A stretch of DNA of 11,475 nucleotides, taken from assembly GCA_047616325.1 (NCBI GenBank), contig JBLHGN010000104.1, forward strand, positions 1-11,475, written 5' to 3'. This DNA comes from JBLHGN01 sp047616325. Its GTDB lineage: Bacteria; Pseudomonadota; Gammaproteobacteria; Pseudomonadales; Cellvibrionaceae. The notes under the pieces are model-generated. The model ran no database searches. It was not told where the DNA came from and saw only the letters and a program-made list of their open reading frames with translations. Every line of letters starts with the position of its first letter. The first letter of the stretch is position 1. This document shows positions 1 to 6,302 of the stretch, piece by piece. The translations under genes were made by a program, and so were the position numbers.

Positions 1-440
1 AAACGAACGGCTGGATAGTACCATGGGTTTTTTCGGTCTCGCGTAAGACCTATAGCGAGCTTTAATCGATGCAATCCGAGGGCGTTTTCAAAAAACCTGG
101 ATAGTGACGGCAACGCGGCCCCTGGCTACCCTTAAGGGCTGAGAGGAGAAGGAGGGTTACCCGGGGGCAAAAAATCGAAAAATCCTGTCAAGCTTTGTTT
201 GAGCTTTTTAAAGCGGAAGATGTTTTAGAAATAGCGCGAAAGGTGTATTTTAAGCTCAGCTGAAGGCCTTGATCTATATGGGGTCTGGGCTGAGCGAGAA
301 CTGCAGAAGGATTAAATATTCATATGGAACTTTGTTCCCCTGTTGTTCAGTTGTAAGTTGTTAGCGGGTGGTTGCGCTGTACACATGTGCTCTAGGCACA
401 TTTTCGAGCTGTCAGAGTTCTCATATCTACCTCGTTTCCC
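1..440. other. Gene-free left flank with foldable sequence
   Basis: No open frame of useful length and no recognised RNA family is visible here. The sequence is rich in secondary structure. GGTCT (35-39) can pair with AGACC (46-50), and an alternative pairing joins CTCGC (38-42) to GCGAG (55-59); the two are mutually exclusive. A long GC-rich imperfect hairpin spans 118-168, with an 8-bp outer stem (118-125 with 161-168, one G-U pair), mismatches, then further short pairings. AAGCT (190-194) pairs with AGCTT (202-206), followed by T's. ATGTGC (385-390) pairs with GCACAT (396-401), followed by a short T run. The 9-mer CTGGATAGT occurs at 11-19 and 97-105. The region could hold a small RNA, the untranslated end of a gene to the left, or only intergenic debris; I cannot tell which. 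Confidence 0.5.
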
Positions 441-472
441 AAAAAAAATAGCCCGTCCGATGGACGAGCTAT
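441..472 (-). terminator. Rho-independent terminator after tRNA-Ser
   Basis: Read on the minus strand, an 11-bp stem (arms 462-472 and 448-458, one G-U pair) closes a 3-nt loop (459-461) and runs straight into eight U's (448-441). It starts 6 nt past the tRNA CCA end. This is a textbook intrinsic terminator for the tRNA. I see no terminator between rne and the tRNA, so it may also end read-through transcripts from rne. Confidence 0.9.
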
Positions 473-478
473 TATATT

Positions 479-566
479 TGGCGGTGGGGCAGAGATTCGA
501 ACTCTGGGAGCTTTAACACTCAACGGTTTTCAAGACCGCCGCTTTAGGCCACTCAGCCACCCCACC
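479..566 (-). tRNA. serT: tRNA-Ser(UGA)
   Basis: On the minus strand the 88-nt gene begins at 566 with acceptor strand GGTGGGG, pairing with CCCCACC at 489-483. It is followed by discriminator G (482) and an encoded CCA (481-479). The anticodon loop CTTGAAA carries TGA at 532-530. The long variable arm and the T-loop TTCGAAT mark a class II serine tRNA. Length matches E. coli tRNA-Ser1, which decodes UCA/UCG/UCU and carries cmo5U at position 34. That modification is made by CmoA/CmoB, both encoded further along this window. The gene lies directly downstream of rne on the same strand but has its own promoter and terminator. The symbol is given by analogy to E. coli serT. Confidence 0.97.
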
Positions 567-578
567 AGAAGGACGCAG

Positions 579-606
579 ATTATACATAGGATTACGCTAG
601 GAACAA
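579..606 (-). promoter_or_regulatory. Sigma-70 promoter of tRNA-Ser
   Basis: Minus strand. A perfect TATAAT (584-579) lies 16 nt downstream of TTGTTC (606-601), a partial match to TTGACA. The predicted start near 572 leaves a leader of about 6 nt before the mature tRNA end at 566. The sequence just after the -10 box (CTGCGTCC) is GC-rich, as in stringently controlled stable-RNA promoters; that regulatory reading is inference. The -10 box is clear; the -35 is weak. Confidence 0.6.
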
Positions 607-621
607 GTCATAACCCTATGT
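584..621. repeat. Inverted repeat over tRNA promoter
   Basis: A perfect 7-bp inverted repeat, ACATAGG (584-590) and CCTATGT (615-621), is separated by 24 nt and brackets the promoter of tRNA-Ser. On the plus strand the right arm is followed by a T run (621-626), but no plus-strand gene ends here and the loop is too long for a convincing terminator. It could be an operator or chance. Confidence 0.3.
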
Positions 622-637
622 TTTTTAGTAGAAAATA

Positions 638-3514
638 CTAATCGTTTGAAACTTCAGTGTTTTTTTCTGGCTGTTCTACGGCTGCGGCACGCGGATCGTT
701 GGCCGGTCTTGTAATATTTCGAGGGTTTCTCTCAATATTTACAGGGTTGGTGGTATCCAGTGCGCGACTCATTTTTACATCGTAGCTAACATTGGACACT
801 AGTACATTTGTGGCCGGCTTGGGGCGTGAGCGAGGATCGTTCGGTGATCGCTTAATCTCACGTGGTTCTTGCGCAGCATCTTTGCGCTTTTCTGCTCCTG
901 CAGTCGGTTTGGCCTCAGTTGTTTGAGTGGTCGTCTCTGAAGTCGCAGCAGCGGTTTCTGCCTCGGTTGAGGTGGACTTTTTGTTTGTTTCTTCGGTAGC
1001 AGTCTCCGCAGTCTTATTTGGAGCTTGCGGAGTTTCTTTGGGTTCGGGAGCTTTTGCAGCAAATTTAGTTTGCGGGCTAACAGCCTTTTCTTTTGATTCG
1101 TCCGCGTCATCCTTGATTGGGTTGGAGGTAGGTGCGTCTGATGGAGCTGGAACACTGGCTGCGGCATTGGTCTTGGGCGCATTTTCCTGCGATTTGTAGC
1201 CCTGAGGTTTGCGTGAACGTTCGGGTGCTGAATGATCACGTGATTCCGTTTGCGTCGACGTAACGGCGCTGCTCTGAACGTCTGTCGATGAGTTTACCGC
1301 TATAGCGTTTGCAGTATTGTTGTCGGCTGAGGCAGAGTTCTGAAGTTCAGCGACGGCGTTCTGGGCGGGTGCCTCTTCTGGTCTCGGTCCTCTCTGTCGC
1401 TGTTGCGACTTAGCGCGTCGATTAGCTGGCCGCTTAGGGGGGCGAGCGGCTTCATTTTCTGGTATTTTTGCAGCATCGGTGTTTTGATTTTGCTGAGTTT
1501 CGGACACTCGACTTTCATTTGTCTGATTTTCTTTGTTTTTGTCTCGGGGATTTTGACGTCCAGAATTGCGGCCGCGATTACGCCCTTGGGGGCGCGGATT
1601 CGGATTTTCTTGGTCAGGGGTTTGCTTGCTTCGCTGGTTTTGGTCAGATGTGTCGCGTGACTTATTGCCGAGGTTGTCGGTAATTTCATCCTCGTCTTTT
1701 CTGCGTGGACCACCTTTACGGTTTCTATTTTGATTCTGGTTACGTCGGTTTCCACCTCTTGAGTGTCGCTCATTCGAGGATTTTCTTTCGGTTCCATTTT
1801 TTTCAATCTTCTGCGACTGCATAGAAAATAGGGCTACGATGGAAGCGATAATTTTACTGATAAGGCCTGGAGTACTAGCAATTACTTTGATTGGTGCCGC
1901 TGGCGCCGGTTGCGAGGGAGAGACCTGTTGCACTGCTGGCTTGGGCAGATTGATAGGCGCTTTGTTCTCTTGTAGGGCTTCGTTGGCGGTTTCAGCGCTG
2001 GCTAATTCAATTTTATAGCTAGACTCAGCTTCATCCAGCTCATCATCGCGCAAGCGGTGAACGTCGAAATGAGGGGTGACCATCTCGGCATTAGGCAGTA
2101 TTACTACCCGAGTGTTGTGACGCTTCTCTATATCGGAAATTGCTCCGCGCTTTTCATTTAAAAGAAAAGTGGCAACCGAAACCGGTGTTACTGCACGAAT
2201 TTCGACGCTTCGCTCTTTCTGTGCGGCTTCTTCAAGAAGTCGAAGGATCGACAGCGCCAATGATTTTGTGCTGCGGATAGTGCCTTGTCCGCTGCATCTT
2301 GGGCAGATTTTGGAGGTTGTTTCTTCAAGCGATGGGCGTAGTCGTTGGCGTGACATTTCAAGCAGACCGAAGCGAGAAATTCTACCGACTTGCACCCTGG
2401 CTCTGTCCACCTCAAGTGCGTCACGAATTCTGTTTTCTACAGCGCGTTGGTTTTTAACCGGTTGCATGTCAATAAAGTCGATTACAATTAAGCCGCCAAT
2501 GTCGCGCAGCCGCAATTGGCGTGCAATTTCGTCGGCAGCTTCAAGGTTGGTTTGCAGGGCAGTTTCTTCGATGTCGACCCCTTTTGTGGCTCTTGAAGAG
2601 TTGATGTCAATGCTGACCAATGCTTCGGTGACATCAATTACGATGGCGCCGCCCGATGGTAGTTTTACTTCTCGTTCGAAGGCAGTTTCGATTTGGCCTT
2701 CAATCTGAAAACGATTAAAGAGAGGTACGGACTCTTGGTAAAATTTCACCTTGCTGGCGTAATTCGGCATCACCTGTTGTACAAACGCGCAAGCCAGATC
2801 AAAAGCTTCCTGGTTGTCAATTAACACTTCGCCAACGTCGGGGCGCAGGTAGTCTCGTACCGCACGAATAATTACGTTACTTTCTTGGAATAGAAAATGC
2901 GGGGCCTTGGAGCTGTCGGCCTCGTCTTTAACCGCGGTCCAGAGCTTAATTAAATAGTTAAGATCCCACTGCAGCTCTTCTGCGCCGCGGCCAATACCGG
3001 CTGTACGTACAATAATGCCCATTCCCTTGGGAATTTCGATTTGTCCTAAAGCGTCTTTGAGTTCCGTGCGATCGTCGCCGTCAATTCGGCGAGAAATGCC
3101 ACCTGCACGCGGATTGTTGGGCATAAGAACGAGGTAGCGGCCGGCAAGGCTGATAAATGTAGTGAGGGCGGCACCTTTGTTGCCTCGCTCTTCCTTGTCA
3201 ACCTGAACAATAACCTCAGTTCCCTCTTTGACGAGGTCTTTAATGCGGGCTCGACCGTCTTGATCTTTGGGTTGTTTTTCGAAATATTCGCGGGAGATTT
3301 CTTTTAGCGGTAGGAAGCCATGACGCTCGGCGCCATATTCTACAAAAGCCGCTTCAAGGCTTGGCTCTACGCGGGTGATTTTACCTTTGTAAATGTTGGC
3401 CTTTTTTTGTTCTCTCAGACGGTTTTCAATGTCGAGGTCGTATAGCCACTGTCCATCGACGAGCGCAACCCTCATTTCTTCGGGTTGAGTCGCGTTTATT
3501 AACATTCTTTTCAT
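638..3514 (-). CDS. rne: Ribonuclease E
   Basis: Essential endoribonuclease and degradosome scaffold (958 aa; E. coli 1061), acting at the inner membrane on mRNA decay, rRNA and tRNA processing. Residue numbering of the catalytic half matches E. coli exactly: S1 domain about 37-120, Mg-binding Asp303 and Asp346, and the Zn-link cysteines Cys404 and Cys407 (CPRC). An amphipathic segment at about 548-565 resembles the membrane-targeting helix. Beyond it the protein is low-complexity: Arg/Asn/Gln-rich RNA-binding-like stretches (about 578-606, 641-662, 692-711), then an Ala/Thr/Glu-rich spacer. The tail ends with two NDPR motifs (892-895 and 939-942), a short linear motif I recall from Pseudomonas RNase E. 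The start ATG gives the family-typical N-terminus MKRMLINATQ; the Shine-Dalgarno is weak. It is divergent from rluC. Family members autoregulate through a long 5' leader, and the 1.15-kb upstream gap leaves room for one. Confidence 0.98.
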   Translation of the reverse strand: MKRMLINATQPEEMRVALVDGQWLYDLDIENRLREQKKANIYKGKITRVEPSLEAAFVEYGAERHGFLPLKEISREYFEKQPKDQDGRARIKDLVKEGTEVIVQVDKEERGNKGAALTTFISLAGRYLVLMPNNPRAGGISRRIDGDDRTELKDALGQIEIPKGMGIIVRTAGIGRGAEELQWDLNYLIKLWTAVKDEADSSKAPHFLFQESNVIIRAVRDYLRPDVGEVLIDNQEAFDLACAFVQQVMPNYASKVKFYQESVPLFNRFQIEGQIETAFEREVKLPSGGAIVIDVTEALVSIDINSSRATKGVDIEETALQTNLEAADEIARQLRLRDIGGLIVIDFIDMQPVKNQRAVENRIRDALEVDRARVQVGRISRFGLLEMSRQRLRPSLEETTSKICPRCSGQGTIRSTKSLALSILRLLEEAAQKERSVEIRAVTPVSVATFLLNEKRGAISDIEKRHNTRVVILPNAEMVTPHFDVHRLRDDELDEAESSYKIELASAETANEALQENKAPINLPKPAVQQVSPSQPAPAAPIKVIASTPGLISKIIASIVALFSMQSQKIEKNGTERKSSNERHSRGGNRRNQNQNRNRKGGPRRKDEDEITDNLGNKSRDTSDQNQRSKQTPDQENPNPRPQGRNRGRNSGRQNPRDKNKENQTNESRVSETQQNQNTDAAKIPENEAARPPKRPANRRAKSQQRQRGPRPEEAPAQNAVAELQNSASADNNTANAIAVNSSTDVQSSAVTSTQTESRDHSAPERSRKPQGYKSQENAPKTNAAASVPAPSDAPTSNPIKDDADESKEKAVSPQTKFAAKAPEPKETPQAPNKTAETATEETNKKSTSTEAETAAATSETTTQTTEAKPTAGAEKRKDAAQEPREIKRSPNDPRSRPKPATNVLVSNVSYDVKMSRALDTTNPVNIERNPRNITRPANDPRAAAVEQPEKNTEVSND

Positions 3515-3693
3515 TAAGATTAGATCTCGTATATGGCACTACTTGAGATCGTGAATTGCGGCGATATGGTTGACAAAAATTGTTGCTCTGAAAAACGCTA
3601 GACAGTGTGAATAACTGCAGAGCGGGCTACCACTAGCTGCAACTAACTAAAGTCAATAGCAATAGGGTCGAAAACCTGTGTTTTTCTAACCAC

Positions 3694-3718
3694 CCCTTAC
3701 ACACGTTCGTGTTTAGGG
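3694..3718 (-). promoter_or_regulatory. Hairpin in presumed rne leader
   Basis: CCCT (3694-3697) pairs with AGGG (3715-3718). Past a T-T mismatch, A3699 pairs with T3713, and past a bulge ACAC (3701-3704) pairs with GTGT (3709-3712) around a GTTC loop. It lies about 180 nt upstream of the rne start codon. In enterobacteria, structured elements of the rne leader mediate RNase E autocontrol. Whether this stem does so, or is even transcribed, is inference. Confidence 0.3.
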
Positions 3719-4205
3719 CTGTTTTAAGTAACTATTTATGCAATGGTTGGTCGACAGATCCAAGTGGGTTATATTCAGTTGCCAGTGTTTTACGTTAGCT
3801 GCGTTGGGACGATTTCATATGTGAGAAATACGGACCCTTGCACCAAGGCTCTTTATGAGTTCGGTGCAGATAATCGCAGGGCGCTTTCTTTGCGGGCTCA
3901 ATATTTGCTCGCTTTAGATTGTGCCGTATGCGCTGTATTGAAGGGCAGCTTCTTTTGAAAGACGTTCGCCACTACAGCAGCACTACTTTGTTTTTGGTAA
4001 CTTCTTTGAGCCCATCTTAGTTTATTTAAAGCTTTTGCATACGCTTACGATTTATTTGCTGCTTCCAGTACGGTTTGATCTTACTGATGAGCACCATCGT
4101 TAACATATGCTTGTTGGACCTTAGGGTCTTGCTTTAAATACACCTACTAACTCAACGGTTCATTTAGCTGCAATACACGACTTTTTCGTGCGCTAGTTTG
4201 CATTT

Positions 4206-4232
4206 GTTTAACCATAGATAGCATGGTTAAAC
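4206..4232. repeat. Perfect 10-bp hairpin/dyad
   Basis: GTTTAACCAT (4206-4215) and ATGGTTAAAC (4223-4232) are exact inverted repeats around a 7-nt spacer (4216-4222). No T run follows on either strand, so it is not a usual terminator. It could be a regulator-binding dyad or an RNA stem upstream of rluC. Confidence 0.6.
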
Positions 4233-4467
4233 ACCTAATTTATTTTGTATAGGAAGAGGCTAGGGCGTATGCGTTTGGTGCCGTTGCTTCGACTTCCACC
4301 ATTGTCGACATGAAAATAGAATAATTGTTTCGTGCTTATTATGCTTTTTTCTAATATATCGTCGATTACCCCTCAATATAACACTGAAGTGTGTGGCCGT
4401 ACAAATTAAAACCCGCTGTCGGTAAAAATAGTATTTCTTTTTGGTAATTAAAACAGATACTTAAAGG

Positions 4468-4487
4468 GGCTTTTTGAGGCTTTTTGA
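4468..4487. repeat. Tandem GGCTTTTTGA duplication
   Basis: The 10-mer GGCTTTTTGA is present twice head to tail (4468-4477 and 4478-4487). A third copy of its last nine bases, GCTTTTTGA, is at 4569-4577. AAAGGGG also recurs, at 4463-4469 and 4581-4587. All lie within 200 bp upstream of rluC. Confidence 0.7.
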
Positions 4488-4661
4488 TATCCCTTTTCAG
4501 GGTGTCTGTAAACTGAGGGATGGCCCAAGGCCTAGACTCTTCACTTGTGAGCATAGATGTAGTTTGATGCTTTTTGACGTAAAGGGGTATGTAAATTTTG
4601 CTAGCATAATGAATGCGAGTATGATGCCCGCTTCATTAAATCAATGCGAAACTCATAGTAG

Positions 4662-5600
4662 ATGTCTGATTCTGTTCAATTTCTAACTGTCGCCCAAGAT
4701 GAAGCCGGCCAACGCCTCGATAATTACTTGATACGAAATTTAAGAAAAGTTCCTAAGTCTTTGATATATCGAATAATAAGGAAGGGTGAGGTTCGTATCA
4801 ACAAAGGCCGAGCTAAGCCTGAAAGAAAGCTTCAAGAAGGCGATGTGGTACGCGTTCCGCCCGTACGTGTGGGAGATGTAAATGAAATTCCAAAAGTAAG
4901 TACCGGCCTAGCCGATGTTCTTACCTGCGCTGTTGTGTATGAGTCTAGTAAGTTAATAATACTTAATAAGCCTTCCGGATTAGCTGTGCACGGAGGGTCG
5001 GGGGTTAACCTGGGAATGGTGGAAGCCTTACGCCAGATTCGCAGCGATTGTCACTATCTGGAGCTTGTTCACCGCCTAGATCGAGATACTTCTGGCTGCA
5101 TTATGGTGGCTAAAAAGCGGTCAATGCTACGTGAGTTACACGCTTTGTTGAGAGCCGAGGGTGGTATTGATAAGCGCTATCTGGCTCTTGTTCGAGGTCG
5201 CTGGCCGAGTGATTTAGGCCGCGTTGATGCGCCGTTGCGCAAAAATGAGCTGCTAAGTGGCGAAAGGGTTGTGCGCGTAACTTCAGACGGAAAGCCTTCG
5301 GTTACCCAGTTTTCAATTGTCAAACGCTTTCAAAATGCCACCTTGGTGCAGGCCAAGCCGCTCACCGGTCGCACTCACCAAATACGAGTTCACGCTTTGC
5401 ATGCCGGTCACCCAATAGTTGGCGATGATAAATATGGCGACGAGGAACTCAATAAAAACATGAAGCACCTTGGCTTAAAGCGTTTATTTTTGCACGCAAC
5501 CTCACTGGCTTTTAAGTTAGAGAATGGCGAGTTAATTCAAGCCGAGGCACCGCTGCCGAACGACTTATCTAGGGGATTAGAAAAGTTGGTTGCGTTGTGA
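4662..5600 (+). CDS. rluC: 23S rRNA pseudouridine synthase RluC
   Basis: RluA-family pseudouridine synthase (312 aa; E. coli RluC 319) that isomerises uridines near the peptidyl-transferase centre of 23S rRNA (U955, U2504 and U2580 in E. coli). An S4 RNA-binding domain occupies about residues 16-76. The catalytic domain shows KPSGLAVHGG (103-112), the active-site motif HRLDRDTSG (137-145) with catalytic Asp140, and GRTHQIRVH (236-244). An in-frame TAG directly precedes the ATG (4659-4661), so no earlier start is possible in this frame. The Shine-Dalgarno is poor. Divergence from rne and the downstream HAD gene reproduce the arrangement known in Pseudomonas, which supports RluC over RluD or RluA. 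It is probably co-transcribed with the HAD gene 57 nt downstream. Confidence 0.95.
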   Translation: MSDSVQFLTVAQDEAGQRLDNYLIRNLRKVPKSLIYRIIRKGEVRINKGRAKPERKLQEGDVVRVPPVRVGDVNEIPKVSTGLADVLTCAVVYESSKLIILNKPSGLAVHGGSGVNLGMVEALRQIRSDCHYLELVHRLDRDTSGCIMVAKKRSMLRELHALLRAEGGIDKRYLALVRGRWPSDLGRVDAPLRKNELLSGERVVRVTSDGKPSVTQFSIVKRFQNATLVQAKPLTGRTHQIRVHALHAGHPIVGDDKYGDEELNKNMKHLGLKRLFLHATSLAFKLENGELIQAEAPLPNDLSRGLEKLVAL

Positions 5601-5657
5601 CAGCCGAATTAACGCTCTGTCTTAGATGCGAAACACCACTCGTGAAACGAGCTTGAT

Positions 5658-6299
5658 ATGTTTTTCATCTTCGATTGGGACGGTACAATTTGTGACTCCA
5701 CGGCAAAGATCGTACGATGTATGCAAATGGCAGCTGAAGATGCTAATTTGTCGATCTTGGATGACGATGTAATAAAGAACATTATTGGTTTGGGCTTGCC
5801 AGAAGCAATTGTTGCGCTTTACCCAGAAATTCAGGCCGACGATATTAAAGAGCTGAGAGCGGCCTATGCGAACCATTTTGTTCGTGAAGATACGCAGCCA
5901 TCGCCGTTTTTCCCTGGCGTAATGGAAACTCTCGAGACCCTGCGCGATAGTGGTTATACCTTGGCCATCGCCACAGGAAAAAGCCGTCGCGGTTTGGATC
6001 GGGTGCTAAAAAATGTAAAATTGGGTAGCTTTTTCAATGCCACGCGCTGCGCTGACGAAACAGCATCAAAACCAAACCCCCTAATGCTGAATGAATTACT
6101 GGCTGAGTTTTCGGTCGATGTTCACGATGCTGTAATGGTTGGCGACACCGAATACGACATGGCGATGGCCAGTGAAATTCGCATGCGTAAAATTGCAGTG
6201 AGTTATGGCGCCCACCATATAGATCGCTTGAAAAAGCACCATCCAATAATGTGTATCGATAATTTTAAAGAGATGCTTTCCGTGTCTATCAAATTATAG
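5658..6299 (+). CDS. HAD-superfamily phosphatase, Gph-like
   Basis: A 213-aa cytoplasmic haloacid-dehalogenase hydrolase of the phosphoglycolate-phosphatase-like group. Motif I is DWDGT with nucleophile Asp6 and acid/base Asp8. A helical C1-type cap follows (about 14-80). Motif II is IATGKS with Thr106, motif III has Lys138 (SKPNP), and motif IV is GDTEYD (162-167). All catalytic residues are present, so it should be active; the substrate cannot be read from sequence. A HAD hydrolase follows rluC in Pseudomonas too, so the pairing is conserved although its reason is unknown. A 5-bp hairpin (5639-5651, CTCGT/ACGAG, GAA loop) covers the purine-rich stretch before the ATG. The stop lies 3 nt from the stop of convergent yheS, with no terminator between them. 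Confidence 0.92.
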   Translation: MFFIFDWDGTICDSTAKIVRCMQMAAEDANLSILDDDVIKNIIGLGLPEAIVALYPEIQADDIKELRAAYANHFVREDTQPSPFFPGVMETLETLRDSGYTLAIATGKSRRGLDRVLKNVKLGSFFNATRCADETASKPNPLMLNELLAEFSVDVHDAVMVGDTEYDMAMASEIRMRKIAVSYGAHHIDRLKKHHPIMCIDNFKEMLSVSIKL

Positions 6300-6302
6300 A
6301 CA

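Larger units (their letters stand above)
3515..4661. other. Large rne-rluC divergent intergenic region
   Basis: About 1.15 kb lies between two divergent genes and holds no convincing protein gene. A 71-codon plus-strand frame at 3743-3958 lacks a Shine-Dalgarno and resembles nothing I know. The region must contain both promoters and the rne leader, but I cannot place a consensus promoter confidently for either gene. For rluC the best -10 candidate is CATAAT at 4605-4610, without a good -35. Visible elements are a hairpin at 3694-3718, a perfect 10-bp hairpin at 4206-4232, a Shine-Dalgarno-like AGGAAGAGG at 4251-4259 in front of a 14-codon frame, and GCTTTTTGA repeats between 4469 and 4577. 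Confidence 0.6.

Noticed and set aside
96..170. TPP riboswitch resemblance (GGCTGAGAGG at 136-144 and CTGGATAGT nearby)
   Set aside because: The two thiamine-box-like strings are in the wrong order, the expected helices do not form around them, and no thiamine gene follows.
584..626. Plus-strand terminator from ACATAGG/CCTATGT plus T run
   Set aside because: The loop is 24 nt and no plus-strand gene ends there; it was kept only as an inverted repeat.
1403..1683. Open frames on both strands inside the rne C-terminal half
   Set aside because: They are shadows of the low-complexity RNase E scaffold; no start signals or family matches.
3570..3575. Perfect TTGACA on the plus strand behind rne
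   Set aside because: No -10-like hexamer lies 16-18 nt downstream, and no plus-strand gene would be served.
3743..3958. 71-codon plus-strand frame in the rne-rluC gap
   Set aside because: No Shine-Dalgarno, no recognisable family, mixed composition without domain pattern; likely chance.
4086..4094. Hammerhead ribozyme core CTGATGA
   Set aside because: No GAAA core strand or flanking stems II and III follow; a 7-mer alone is chance.
4474..4686. 70-codon plus-strand frame upstream of rluC
   Set aside because: It starts with TTG inside the GCTTTTTGA repeat and overlaps the rluC start in another frame; no family resemblance.
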